A stretch of DNA of 64,000 bases, taken from NCBI GenBank assembly GCA_035235625.1, contig CP141142.1, forward strand, positions 26,546,995-26,610,994, read 5' to 3'. The position numbers and the translations under genes were made by a program. Shown here piece by piece: positions 22,621 through 36,100 of the stretch (position 1 is its first letter; every line of letters starts with the position of its first letter). This DNA comes from Saururus chinensis (Eukaryota; Streptophyta; Magnoliopsida; Piperales; Saururaceae). Below the pieces are notes generated by a model. It had not been told where the DNA came from and searched no databases. It worked only from the letters and a program-made list of their open reading frames with translations.

Positions 22621-23289
22621 ACTAAGTAAGTAGCATTTCCACCCTAATTGCTAAAGAATTTAAGAGTGCTGAGACAACAAAAATAACATCTCGTAGAAAT
22701 CAAGAACGAACATTTAATGCATGTAGTTTTTCTACTCGCAAAATTAAAGTTATATGTAGCATATGTAAAAAAATTTCATTAACAGAAGTAACTAAGGAAG
22801 GTGAAAATTCATACAACAGGATTAAAAAATATGAGTGATATCTTTTGTTACTGGTACAAAAAATCTGCTAAAACGGTAAAGCACGCTGTTGGAGCCACAA
22901 ATGAGGCTGCTTCCATAGACCAATTGAAGCGACCTTCAAGTGGATTCCTGCTGTCCTATCCACCTTTTCTTGGGATACTGAGAACGAGTTGACAGGCTGA
23001 CAGCGGGGGAAGAGCAAATGAGCAATGTGTCGGGACAAATTGGCGGCAAGTTTAAAGAGGGTTTAGGGGGTTAATAGCTTGAGATATCGAGAACCGTTGG
23101 CTTGTGATATGAGTCATTTCACTAACTCAATTTCAGAGTGCCTACTCTGCGTTCGGCTGCAGAGTAACATAGCTCATGTCAGAACTCAATCTGCTCCTAA
23201 ATTATATACGTCATCCCATCAAAATTTGATGACTCCGTGATATATACATAGAGAGAGGGGTATTTACTTTTCGTATACATCGGTGGCGC
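22621..23289. other. Unassigned spacer
   Basis: No recognisable gene or repeat. A 63-codon open frame at 22801-22992 has no similarity that I know of. Confidence 0.5.
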
Positions 23290-23343
23290 GTTCAGCATTT
23301 ATCAAACTGTGCTCAATATTTAAGTAAGCTGTTTAAATTTACA

Positions 23344-23547
23344 TCAATGAATAAGCCTCTTTAACCGCTTTATTACCATATAAATGGCCCCAAATTGCAA
23401 AAGCTCGTTCATGAGCTCTGAATACGACAACCGCCCGTCGTCGTTCGCGTCCAGCCTGCGAAAGAGGCCGTCCACCGACTTGTTGAAGGCACTGTCGTCC
23501 TCCACGAAGCTGCGGATGGTGGCACTGTCCAACACCTCCACACTCAT
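23344..23547 (-). pseudogene. EF-hand gene copy 3, internally deleted
   Basis: An open frame of 67 residues starting MSVEVLDSATIRSFVEDD at the ATG at 23545-23547. Residues 1-49 match copies 1 and 2, including one intact EF loop (33-44). After SELMNEL the frame runs into former 3' UTR and ends in an unrelated 18-residue tail. Comparison with copy 1 shows a deletion of about 295 bp joining GCAAAA in the 3' UTR (near copy 1 position 2979) to CTCGTTCATGAG in the coding region (near 3272). The second EF hand and C-terminus are lost. The promoter is retained, so it could be transcribed, but a single unpaired EF hand is unlikely to work like the full protein. Probably a pseudogene; a short expressed peptide is possible. 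Confidence 0.82.
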
Positions 23548-23561
23548 CCTAGCCAAATGAT

Positions 23562-23627
23562 AAAAAATGGCAACGAGAAACAAACGAAGAAGGGAAAAAA
23601 TGGCAACGAGAGACAAATGAAGAAAGG
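23562..23627. repeat. 33-bp tandem duplication in the leader of EF-hand copy 3
   Basis: Two adjacent 33-bp units beginning AAAAAATGGCAACGAGA at 23562 and 23595. They make the TATA-to-ATG distance about 30 bp longer than in copies 1 and 2. Confidence 0.8.
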
Positions 23628-23701
23628 AACTGAAGGAAACAAAGAAGCTCTGGTTCGATAACTTATCTTCCCGTATGATACGATCGTATTCAGGGGAATT
23701 T

Positions 23702-23711
23702 GTATTTATAG
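23702..23711 (-). promoter_or_regulatory. TATA box of EF-hand copy 3
   Basis: CTATAAATAC on the minus strand, identical to the boxes of copies 1 and 2. Confidence 0.65.
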
Positions 23712-23880
23712 ATGGATCCACCTCTAGCTTCTAAGCTGCTGCCACCGCCATGAATATAGGTGCCCAGGCAGTTTAGCATTTCAACCGGCGCCGCGCATAA
23801 TATTTTGCAGAATTCAAGACCGACACCACAATGGCCAGCTCACTCCAGGAGTTAAAAAATTATTTCGAAGCTCAAAACGT

Positions 23881-24340
23881 TTCGTGCCGCTTTTTGGCAT
23901 TAGAGTCGGTCTAGACAAAGGCATGTGTCACGCGTCTTTTTACTTAGTTGGGATATGCGGCCGGGGCATATCCGCAGGAATATGCGCCTTACATATCTGC
24001 CGTACTAGTCATGGTTAAAATAGTAGGGGGCGAAAAACCTAATACCTTCTTACCTCGGCGAATCATGGTCGGTCAGTTCAAAATCCCCAATGCAGAATTA
24101 CTCTGATGCTTTTTAACTATTTTATTTTAAAAATTATAGGCAAGAAATCTTATTTAGGTATACACCATTTTAAAAGTCGATTTAAGTATTAAAAATACAC
24201 ACTTTCACCTTAAATATCACCTCTTTCTCATTATACAACTCTAATGGTCAATTGTTCGTTCTCATAAAAATTACACACTTTCACCTTAAATATCGTCTCC
24301 CTATTTCCTAGCCCTCTTCAACCTCATCTATCTCTCTATA
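23881..24340. other. Unassigned spacer
   Basis: Mixed sequence with no recognised feature. Confidence 0.5.
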
Positions 24341-24385
24341 CTACTAGTAATGGAATAATAGCGAAGGATTAAATAAGCTATTACT

Positions 24386-24483
<98 letters not shown>

Positions 24484-25534
24484 TGTGTGTGTGATACACA
24501 ATTCATTTGGTCATCGCTATATTAGTTATCACTGTTGATACCCACCACCGATTTCTACAATCTTTTCTTACACTTGCAACGGCTTAAAGAAGCCGGTGAT
24601 GGTTACCAAGACCAAACAATGACAGATGAAGCCTTCAACCATCTGTATTAAGTTATCTGTGATGGCTAAATTTAGCCATCGCTAATGATTTTGCCTTGCC
24701 CCTACATTTTCTCTACCCATCCCCTTTGGCCCACCACATTTTCCCATTCCCCAATTTGCCTCTCTCCCCTCTCCTCCACCACATTTCCCTTCTCCATTTT
24801 GATCATCTCCCCTGCGCCACAAATTCTGCCTCATCCCCCTCCCCCTCCTCTTTATCTTCTCCATCCTCTTCCCCCCACCCTCAGACACCTCATCCTCCTC
24901 CAGACTGGGATCGACCGCAGCGGGGTTTTGGTAATTGGTTCAGTGGAGTGAGGTGGACAAATTGGGTGCACTCTAGGGTTTGGCAGTGCTGCTAGCTTTC
25001 TAGTCCAATTGGCTCCGGAATAATTTCAATCAACTTGCCTCAACCCCGGCTCCTCCCAAATCCTTGTCATTAACACCAACATGGTGCTTAACTAAGTGAG
25101 TGTTGTGGCTTTTTTGTGTCCCCATTTTTTTTTGCTTCCTTGCTCACACAAATTTATTTTAATTCTTTGGAAATTTTTTATTTTTTGTTTCAGAGATTGA
25201 TTTTCTAGAGAACCCATTGATTGAGGATGTGGTGGTGCTGGAGGAGGTGAAAAGTAAGAACCTTACTATTTACAACTGTTTGCAAGCTCTTTGTGCCAAC
25301 TTGCTCCAAATTTTTTTTGTCATGTCTAATAAGCACCACAAGTAATTTCCTTCTACTTAGACCAATAAAGCATATGTTCTTTAAAATATTAAGGTTGAGC
25401 TACATAAGTGATTAGAGATTAAACTTTATCATATTATGCCCTCATTATGCGTTTTTGTGTCTATCATTGATGTTACAACCTACTATATTCGTTGGTCATA
25501 TAGTGTTTATTAAAAACTATTTTTGCTTCCCTAA
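24341..25534 (+). mobile_element. Left part of an En/Spm-like element or gene
   Basis: It begins with short inverted-repeat sequence (GCTATTACTAATA; GATGGCTAAATTTAGCCATCGCTAAT near 24660-24690) of CACTA subterminal type. A CT-rich leader-like stretch (24700-24900) and GC-richer sequence follow. A long TA microsatellite interrupts it. I infer that it belongs with the Transposase_24-like exons at 29309-30030, separated from them by the family C insertion. No terminal CACTA motif was found. Confidence 0.35.
24389..24481. repeat. (TA)n microsatellite
   Basis: An uninterrupted TA dinucleotide run of about 93 bp followed by a short GTGTGTGTG run. Confidence 0.97.
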
Positions 25535-27733
25535 TGTAACACCCTAAGCTTTGGGAGCCTTAAACACACTGGCCAAAGTTGACATAGGGCTTCAAAAATA
25601 TAGGAATAAAAATTGTCCTTCTTCTAGGAGCATTTTTTATGTGTGAAAGTTGTAACATTCCTCCGCCACTATAGATGACTTCATTGTGTGCTCACCAAAA
25701 TAAAACTATAATTTATTGTTAATTAGATTGGGATGACAATATCATAACGTTGGTTGCTTACATTCTTATTGGATAATCTCCGATGTTAGTCCAATAAGAT
25801 TGAATACCAGTATAGTTCTTCTTAGTGGCCACTACTTTTTCATACATCATAAAATTAGATATTTCATTCACTTATAATCCAATAAATCATTCCTTTAAGG
25901 AATTAGGTAAATCATTTGGTATAAACTATGGTAAATCTACTATTTATAGGATCCAATAGATCCTTCTTTCATAGAGTCTAATAACTCGATCATCTAGAGA
26001 ATATAATAAATCATTCAGAATCAAACATCTAATTCTTTTATATAATCTAATAAATCATTCGTAGTTAGATTCTCATTCATTCATAGAATCTAATAAATCG
26101 ATCATTTAGAGGATATGATAAATCATTCAGAATTATACTTATCATTTTTTTTAATAATCTATTAAATAGATCATTCAAAAAATTTGATAAATAGTTCAGA
26201 ATCAAACATATCATTCTTTCATAAAGAAAAGCACAACATAACAAATCATAGCAGAACATATCAAACCATAGCAAAGCATATGAGAGCAAAGCATATGAGA
26301 GCAAAGCATGTGAGGGTATAGTTGTGACACCACTCTTTCACAGAGCAAAGCCATGATATGTATCGGCTTATTCCTGCACTCATGGGGCCATGAAAATCGT
26401 AAGGATAAGAATTATCATGATATTCTAAATCTTGTGCACGCTAGAGAAAAATATGGTGGCTATCCATATCTAAAGCCATGATACCTAACGGTCTACTCCT
26501 ATGCTCATAGGGCCACAAAAGCATAAAGGATAGAAATTGACCATGATATTCCACATCATGTGCGTGCCATAGCCAAATATGAGAGGTATCCAAAATGTTA
26601 GGAGACCCAAAACATCTGAATTTCATAAATCACTTAAAATATCATCAAATTAATCATTCTTTTATTGAACATAAAGTCTTTTCATAGCAATATATAATAT
26701 CTCATAAAATGTGTCATTAGGAATCCTTCGTATGACACCACTTTTAAAGATATAATTGTGGGCTTAGCCCCAAAAGAATTTCTTGAAAACAGAACAATAT
26801 GATCACATAGTCATAAATCAAAACTTCTTATCCTCTTTCCTTTGAGGCTTAGTCATGGCAATTAGAACCTTTCCTTGTCCAGGGCTCTACCAATCCAAGG
26901 TTGAGGCAAGTAGAGCCTCTCCTTGTCTAGGGTCTAATCAACCATATCCTCTCCTTGTTTAGGGTCCAGTTGAGCATATCCTCTCCTTGTCCATAGTCGA
27001 GGCGAGGGGAGCCTCTCCTCATTCTGGATCTTTCCCTTTTGGGCCCTCTCTTTTTCATATGGAGTTCTATCACTTTCCACAATGTTTTTCCCTCTCTAGG
27101 ATACTCAACTCATAAAAAAATACCCTTCCATTGCATAGAAAATGCTCGAATTCACTAGAAATGCCTCTTGAACAAATGGATCTGGACTTAAAATAGCTCA
27201 AAAGGGAAAACTCCTCCCGAATTGTCCACCTCCTCCCCTTTAAATAGGAAGAGTTTATGCAGCACATAGCACGTGGACTAGCTATGTGTCGCAAGGCCAC
27301 ACCGCATGGCACGGCCATGCAATGTGCATAGCGCAAGGTGCGCCCTAGCTGGCATGGCTGACACCAGCCTTTCATCTTTTTTATTATTATTTTATTCTTT
27401 TTAAATTTCAAAACATGATAACTTTCTACCCTGAAATTGGATTAGCACGTTCTTGGTACCATTGAGCTCATATTAATGAGCCCTACAAAACTAGACTATG
27501 GTAGGTTATCCCACACGTTTTAAGTAAGTTTTTCCTTTGTGGTACACTTCCTAAGGTCGCAATTTTCAATCCTGACCTTCGTTTCTCACATTCTTCTACT
27601 CAATAATCTTGTTTCTTTGAGCACTAGCCACATAAGGGAGTTCAACCCCTCCATTGTATCTAGTCTCCCTTAATAAAAAATAATTATTACTAACCCCTCA
27701 TGTTAAATGTAATTGAAAATAAGAGGCATTACA
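25535..27733 (-). mobile_element. Family C-related LTR-like element (rearranged)
   Basis: Plus-strand ends TGTAACACCCTAAGC and GGCATTACA match the LTR ends of the family C elements at 36527 and 58825. Shared landmarks are the GTGAAAGTTGTAACATTCCTC block near the left end, a tandem series of CCTCTCCTTGTC-type units (about 26870-27010), and the CCTCATGTTA...ATTGAAAA right end. It also carries two copies of the CCATGATAC...GTATCC box (26345-26470, 26475-26600), which in the other family C elements lies in the internal region. It is therefore either a rearranged or recombinant copy or a subfamily. No clear target duplication. No coding seen. Old. Confidence 0.55.
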
Positions 27734-29300
27734 CATGAATACTTGCTTCTTATACTAAAGGAATTTTTCTTATAAAGCCAAACAATCACATGGTTGGAGC
27801 TAGTTACCTAATGCTTTTTATGACCTACAAATAATTTCTTTCAATTTTTATATGTTACCTGTTGCTTTTTATAATAGGATATATATAGATATGGTTGTCT
27901 TATTGAAAAATTTGTGTACAAAAATAACATGGCAAGAGCCACCTCATTGATTTTCATTAAAAAATGGTGCAATTCTGTTTTGCATATGGCCTATTCATAA
28001 TAGATAATTGACCTACCACCTTTCATTTTAAAATGTTTTGTGTCCAAATCAGCTCATTTTAAAAGTTGAAATTTCTTTAAAGGAGGGATGCAAAGCATAC
28101 CATTCAAAACAATATAAACAACTAGTCTGGCTAAATGTACAAATGAAATTCCTGCAACTAGGATTACTTACTTGGTTTAAAATTAAAATTTGCATCATCA
28201 AAAGGGAACTCTGCCCCTATTAGGCAAACCACCTGATAGATATTTTGAAGCAGAGAGAACTCCTTACTGGGTAGTGTGTAAACAATGAACACCAAACAAG
28301 TTCAAACAATGTACCTCAAAAGGCAAAAGAAAGTTGCAACATTTTGGCTCTTGACATTCAATTTGGCTAACTGGTGGAGTGATGCTAGGACCATGGCAAT
28401 ATTTTTTTATTCCTTTCGCACTCAAGCTCTCAAATTTTTGGTTGGGAGCAGACCTTTTGTTAATGGGAATCTAAACTAAAATTCCTTTTGAGTGGTAATG
28501 TTTTGAGCTTTTGGTTTCATGGTTTTTAGTCAGACAACCTAGAAATCAACTCTATGTATATTTTCTAAGGCATTAATTAAAGGAAGGAGTCGAATAGGCA
28601 TATTATCTATTTATTTTAAGCTATGTAGTTCAAGGCTACTGTACTCGTGATGCCGTTGGGGTGTTCCACTAATCTTGTTTTTTTATCATATCTCTATGCA
28701 TTTGAGTAAAGTAGTTAATGCTCTATCTCACTATATTTATCTAGTAGAGACAATCTATCTCACTCTATTGTCTCTCTCTCTCTCTCAGGAGCCATTAAAA
28801 ATTAATTATATGTCTGGTTCTGGTAGCTTATGAGAGAAAGAAGCAACTGCTTAAACTTTGGAAGAAGGACGAGAAAGTTGGTGTAGATTAGTTGGGCATG
28901 CACATAGACATTCTTAACCCAATCAAGTCCTAGAATAAGGCAAAGTAATCTGTTTTCTAGTTCTTGTTTTGAGTTATATCTTAGTCATACATTATGGTTT
29001 GTTCTTTTATTATCCTTAGTTTTGTTGTCCACCAATTATGCTCTATAACATGTTCGATTCAATGAGATATTAAGATAGTTGCAATAAGATTAAAACATTG
29101 TTAAGTTTTTGTATTGCTGATTCATGCAAGCAACCAAATTACTGTTTGTATTCTATTTCATCTTCTCTCTCTAGCTTATTGCACATGAATATATAACAAA
29201 ACTACTAAATGTTGATTTATTTGAGTTTAATTACTAATAAATATTTGTTTATTTTAATGCCATATAATATTGCTTTCATTCTAATTTTTTGGGTTTGTTT
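27734..29300. other. AT-rich, intron-like stretch of the En/Spm-like gene
   Basis: AT-rich sequence with no recognisable coding until about 28800, where a short piece reading AYERKKQLLKLWKKDEKVG may be an exon remnant. I infer introns of the decayed transposon gene that follows. Confidence 0.35.
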
Positions 29301-29308
29301 AGATAAAA

Positions 29309-30030
29309 ATGTTGGATGACCCTTCATCCTCTGCCGAACAAAGAAAGACACAAGAAAAAAATAAACTAAATAATCTAGCAAATGTGACCCCGACTAATAA
29401 AAAGGCTATTGAGATGAATGAGCAAGAACAATTTGTGGGCCAAAATGCAAAATTGCTATGCAATTACAGTGGCATAGGAGCAAGGATGCATGAAATCTTG
29501 TCCTTGGACTCTCATGGGATGATATAACACCTGATAAAAAAAAGATGGCTCTTGATCATGTATTAGTGAGACATGATCTCAATTGTGATTATAATATGTT
29601 CTTTTGATCTTTGTTTAGCCATTAATTATACATCCCTTCATACTATAGGAAAAGTTTGACATCCTAGATGATGCACCAACATACAAGCTAGTCAAGAGGC
29701 ACTTAAATGCTAGATGGCGTGACTACAAAGCATGGCTTTAGAGGAAGTATGACGAGAACTTGTGGTTGCAGATATTGATAATCTTAAGCACGAGCCAAAA
29801 CAAGTCAAGGGGGATGCATGGGTAGCACTAATTAACATGTGGAAGCCAAAAACAATTGAGGTATACTATATACGTCACAACAAAACTTAGTAGTGAACAT
29901 CATTATGCACCCTCACATTGTTTATTTGTAACATCAGGATAAAAGCACAAATGGAAAGAATAATAGAGACTAAATATATGTCAATCATAGAGTTGGCACT
30001 AAAAGTTATGTCTGCCATGCAAAAGACCTT
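29309..30030 (+). pseudogene. En/Spm-type Transposase_24-domain gene relic
   Basis: Plus-strand pieces match the domain of plant CACTA accessory proteins (Transposase_24, Ptta/En/Spm family). The first, in two frames, is FVGQNAKLLCNYSGIGARMHEILSL followed by SWDDITPDKKKMALDHVL. The second, starting near 29650, is KFDILDDAPTYKLVKRHLNARWRDYKAWL, then RKYDENL and DIDNLKHEPKQVKGDAWVALINMWKPK. The order and spacing agree with the family's W...K...D and WRDxKAxL...Y...W core. At least one stop (after KAWL) and two frame changes break it, and introns appear to separate the pieces. It is a dead transposon gene, probably of the element whose left part lies at 24341-25534. Confidence 0.65.
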
Positions 30031-30044
30031 GTAAGTAGTAAATG

Positions 30045-30147
<103 letters not shown>

Positions 30148-33129
30148 TTTGATGGAGATAATTAAATTATTTTAAATTGCTACTCTATATTGTAGTGTTA
30201 TAGGAGAAACTTCTTGAGTAGCTAGCAACATGAACTAACGTATTCCTCAAGTGTTACTTAGACCAGAAGCCTAGAACACCTAAAACCTCTACAATGTTGA
30301 GTTTCAAATATTTGTATTTTTATAATATTAAAATATATCTATATACTTCTAACAATTCTTGTACTTGAAAATAAATGTAAAATGCCCTAAAGAAGCGTAG
30401 AGATGAGGCGCCTAAAGTGTATGAAGATGATATCTCTCAAGGAGATATCTTTTCTGAAGTCATTCAATGACCAGAGAGTTGTGGGCAATGAGAGTTTAAT
30501 ATGTATCTAGATGTTGAGAGTAGATCACTAGATTGTTCCTAACCCTAGTACTTTAGCAAATAAGTAATTAAGATATCTAACTTCTATGTGCAGGAATTTA
30601 TTTTGAAGCGGAATAAATAAACCCTATTTTTTTTATTATCATTTATGATCAATCAAACCATTAATTCAAGCATGCACACTACACAATCACACACATATTT
30701 TTATGTTGAAAAGCCAAACTTTGGGAAAAAACTATGGCAGCCTCAACCAAGGCTAAATCAATGCACTATAATGATATAAAGCTTACTAGAATCAAAACAA
30801 CTAACTAACCTCTATACTTGGCACAAACTCCTTTGTTTAATTTTCTTTTGTTGTTGGCCTTTAATTCTTCCTTCTTGAATCCTTCAAGCTTTCTATCTCA
30901 TGTTTTGTTCTTTGTCTTCTTCTAGCAACTCAGGCAAAAACTCATTTGTTTGTTAATTTACCTTTTGAGATTCTTCATCTCCCTTTGAAGAATTTTGCTT
31001 ATATTTCTTATAATTGCTATGTGAATCTTCTCAATTCAGTTGTGAATAACCATGAATCTATTATGAATGTATACTTGAAGCTTTTTGTGGATTTTCTAGG
31101 AAAACAATGTATAAATGACTCTCTTTTCTTCTCAAATATTTTCTATGTTTCTCTCTCTTCAAATTCGTCATACATAAGTCTTTATATAGGTCTCCAAGTC
31201 AAGCTCTTTGACTTGAACTATGAATAAATTCTCTTTCGGAAAGGCTTTTTTAAGGTAAATAAAATTGTTAGTGATCAATCGTTCACTATTTCCTTAGGGC
31301 ACAATACCACTAGTGATTGATCGGTCATTAGGGCGATCAATTGATAAAAACTTGGCCTCATTTAACAAAGGGCTAGTTCATGTGCCTCTTGATCATTCAC
31401 TCCTGTATACTATCAAGCGTTCGATTGAGTTCAATGACAATTTTGCCCTTTTTACCCTAAATCCATATGAAATAACCAAAATCACTTCTGAAACTTTTAT
31501 AAGTAACTTCTCTATGAGAATGTGTACTTAATAAACCTCTTAAACCATGGACATTCTTTAGTCTTCAATCTTGATCCAAAAGAACATGTTTACTCCTACT
31601 TTTGAAGTACATGAATTCCAAACCTGACTCGACTATAATTAAATTTAACCAAATTTCTAACACTTATTACATACTCTAGATTTTTGACATAGTTTTGACA
31701 AATAAAATTGGCAAAAGAATATTACATATGACACATGTTCTTTCAATCTCCCCTATTGGCTATTTCATGACAAAACACTACAAGATTAAAAATAAAAAAT
31801 AAGAACTATGACTTATAAGATAATGCATTGACTTTTAATTTGTACACATCAATCGACAACACTAAGACTTAACATTTCCACATTGGAATTGATCTTTAAA
31901 AGTTTATTGTATAACCTTATACTTATCTTGCACACCTCAAATCAAAATGATTTGCATAGTACTATCCAAATAAGTATGAAATTGAGTAATTTGAGTTTTA
32001 TTAATTATTATCCCCCTTTTTTACACAAATAGACAAAAAATTAAATTAACAAATAACGAAAATGCCAATCAAGCATATTAGTCAAGTACACAATCATCAA
32101 TACATGAAACTAAAATAAGCATAATATATCGCATGTCCATCATCTTTTGACACTGACTCTCCCCCTTAATCTATGATACTCATATCTTATGTGGTATAAT
32201 ATACAAGGACATACGCATATAATATTGTTTCAATAAACATGTAAACATAGAATTAAAATATTCAATAGTTTAATAAACCTTAACTGAATTTTATATTAAG
32301 AAGAATCAGGTTATTTTTACTTTTAAACATAAACGATATAAGCAATCAAGACTACGTCTAAAAAGCCAATTAATTATTACTTAATTTGAAGTACTCTTTT
32401 TCATAAATGAACTTTAAAAATTTTGTGAAATCATTATTTTTATTTTCAAAACATTCAAAAAAACAAATCATAATAAATTCCAATGATGAAAAAAATTGAA
32501 TCGCATTGAAAGTAATTCAACTTGAGATTGAGAATTCACAATAAAAAATCAAACATTAAAAACAAGCAAAGTTGAGCTCCTTTCGACGATTTTTTAATTT
32601 ATTTTCCTTTAATCTAAGTGCATCTACATATTATATTCATCAATATATTGCCTTAGATTAGTCAACTCCATTAGTATGTGATTATTAATTTTATTTCCTT
32701 ATTTTTGACAATTAAACTCTCTTTTATTAGTTTTTGAAGAAACCACTAATGTTTTTAACTCTTTTCTGTTTTAATCTTGAATCTTAACAGTTTACTTTAT
32801 TCAAACTGAGACAAAATTGTTCACACCCTAGTAAGGACAAAGTTCTCATTTTTCAACTCACTTTAGATAAAATCTATGTACATTGTATTCTAAAAAATAA
32901 AATAATAAAAGCTTAATAAGTATATGCCCATGCCTTTTTCTAAGTTATAATATTTTTTCTCAAATCATTTTTCTATAGCTTGTATTTTTTTGAATCCTTT
33001 CTGCTTTTCATTGAACTACATTATGTGGTATTAGAATCCAGATGCCTAAGTCAACTTATGTTTAAGAATTCTCGGTTGATTTTCATACATAAAAGTGACT
33101 TGAGCCTAAAGATAATGTGTGTAAATTTT

Positions 33130-36100
33130 AATAATAGAGAATTGCAACATTAAACAATAAAAAATCAAATAGATATTCACTCTCTTTGGTGAATCATTCT
33201 CTTCATTAAGGTATGCTTGACTACAAATCATATTACTTTTCAGCTTAAAAAAAAATTAATTTCATTATGTCTTAAGGGCTAAACTAAGCAAAAACAAAAT
33301 AAATGCAAATTACAAAAACAAGCAAAAGCTACACTAATTTTATTGTATTTTTTATCATATTCTATTTTTAAAAAAAAATTAAAACCTATCAATTAAAGAC
33401 ATGAAAACGAAGAAAAAATGTGGTATAACCTAAAACATGTGTTGTCCAAAAGATAAAAAAAATTAAATCATAGACAAAAATGTCAATCACTTTACTTAGA
33501 GATGATTAATTCCTTAGTTTTGCCTAGCCAACCAATATTAAGACAATCTTAGGTAGTCTTCCTAATTTATCCTTAAATGCTTGAAGATTAATCTTCCTCA
33601 CCCATACCTTTTTAACCTTCTTCTCATGAACTTGGTGGGGTGGCTAGGGGTCTCATTGGTAGTATGCTTCTTCTCCTTCTTCTTTGACCTATGTTTGAAA
33701 GGATAATTCTTTAGGTGCTCTCTTCTAGTATAGGAATCTCTTTAGTATCTCACACACATTCCCACAATTCTAGAACCTAACGTCACTTCTTTCCCTTCTA
33801 ACGTGGAAAAGTTTGGCACTATCTTTGGGTGTTTATCATTCTCTTGGCCTTCACATAGATAGTAAGTTTTGTTAAGGGGGTAGTCAAATAATTTCTAAAA
33901 CCTAATGTTATCTTGTTGGTTTGACTAATGATCAACATGGTCTCTAAGTTCTTATTCTCACTCTTAAATACATCTAATTTCTTTTTAGAGGATGTAAGTT
34001 CTTTATGAAGAGCCCTAGACTTCTCATTCTCATTCTCATGGTCTTTCTTAAAGTTGCTAATTTCTCTTTCAAGTTTGATGTCCAACTCCACTAACTTATT
34101 TGCCTTTTGATAAGACAAGATTAACTCATCATCTTTCTTTCTTAGCTCTCTTTCAAGGTTTTTAGTCTTCTTAGTGAAAACTAAGAATTGTTGGAGGAAC
34201 TCTTTGTACTCTTCAGAATCAAAGTCAAACTACGAGTTCTCTTCAAGGGAAGTGGACTCATGGGACTCTTCATCGGAATTATCTTCCATCACACTTCCAT
34301 GGAAGGCACTATAGTTACACATCTCACCTTCATCAGAAGAACTCTCGTTATAGTAAGTTGCTTAAAGTACCTTGGCCTTTCTTGTGTTATGATTTCTTAG
34401 GTTTATCATAAGGAGAAGTATCAAAATTATTGTTAGGACAATTTGCAACAAAATGACCTAACTTAACACATTTAAAACACTTTATATTATTGTCTTGTTT
34501 GTTTTGCCTCTCGTCTTTCCTATCCCTTTCTATCTTCCTTAAATTTTTACTCTTATTCCCAAACCTAAAGTTATGAGATTTCATAAATTTCTTAAAATTT
34601 TTGGCTAACAAAAGCAGTAATTCCCCATAATCTTTGGATTCTTCAAATTCTCCTAAGGTGTTCAATGATTTATTCTTTTTGAAAGTTCTCTTAGATGCTT
34701 TGAGGGCAATTTGTTTTCCCTTAGTTTTTTTAAATAATTCTTTCTTATTTTAATTACATTCTTCTTAAATCTTAAAAGTTATAAGGTTCCCTACATGCTC
34801 CTCAATGTCTAAGGTGTCTATCTTTTTATCTTTAGAGAATTGCAACATCATGTGAAAGAAAATCAAATTGATCTTCACCCTCTTTGGTATATCCTTCTTC
34901 TAGGTAAGGTATGTTTGACCACTATGTTGCTTTTCAACTTAAAAGAAAATTAATCTCAATATGTCTCAAAAACTGAACTTATCATGAAATAAAACAAAGC
35001 CAATTGTAAAATCAAGCCAAAGCTACAATAATTTTTTGTGTGTTTTTTATAATATTTTGTTTTTTTAATTTAAAACTATGAATTAAAGACATGTGAAAAT
35101 AAAGTAAAATGCAATAAAACTAAACAATATGATTGTCTAAATAATAGAAAGAATTAAACCATGGACAGATATTAGAATCTCTTATTTAGAAATTTGAGAT
35201 TTCTTAGCCTTTGCTAGACAACCAATTTTAAGGCAGCGTAAGGTGGACTTGTTTGCCCTATCAACTTGGGATCTAAGATTCTCTAAGTAATATTTTCTAA
35301 TTAAAATTTGAAAAGTTTATTTTCATTGTCTTGAGTAATCTTCTTGGGTGTGAAAATGTGTGGAGAGTGCTTCTTAACCCAAATTTCTTCATTCTTGGTT
35401 TAGTAGAATGAGAATTCTTGTGGGTTTTATTGACTTCTTAGGCAATTTATCCAAGTTAGAAGACACTTAATTTTCCTTAGTGTTGGAGTTGTTTTTGACT
35501 TATTTACTAACATGTTTTAGGTTGAATTTGAATTTATCTAATTAAGGAAGACTCATGATTATCACCCTTGTGATGTCCTCTCCTATGGTTAAACTTTGGA
35601 CTTAAATTCTTAGGAAGATACATAGGTTTTGACACATTGTCAACTTGTATAACAACCTTCCTAATGTGCATGGGTTCTTTAGCCGTAATAAAATTAGCTA
35701 CACCATTAAACTTTGTACATTTAGTCTTATTAAATTCAATTCCTCTTTTAACACTACCATCCTTTCACATGTACAAAATCGTGTCCAATATTTCTTACCC
35801 AAAAGTGAATAATTTCAATTTTCTTGAGAAGCTTTTAAATCATTACCTAAATCTTCAATCTTTTTCAAATACTTATTTCTCTCTACTTTTTGATGAACTT
35901 CATTATCTAAGAATTTATCTTTACTATAAGATTCTTTTTCTCATATTTAAAGGCATTAACTTCTTCATTAGTAGGCACAAATTTATCTTCTAAAGATTTA
36001 GATTTCTTTCTCAATTTCTCAAGTTTACTTCTAAAAATTTTCACCTCAATCTCTAGTGATTCATTATCTTCAACCAATTGAAAAGTTTCATTAGTAATTT

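Larger units (their letters stand above)
23290..23880. repeat. Partial third copy of the EF-hand segment
   Basis: The segment keeps the 3' flank words (CAAACTGTGCTCAATATT, TTTACCATA), the first part of the coding region, the leader, the TATA box and part of the upstream region of copies 1 and 2. It is more diverged and lacks about 295 bp in the middle. Confidence 0.8.
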
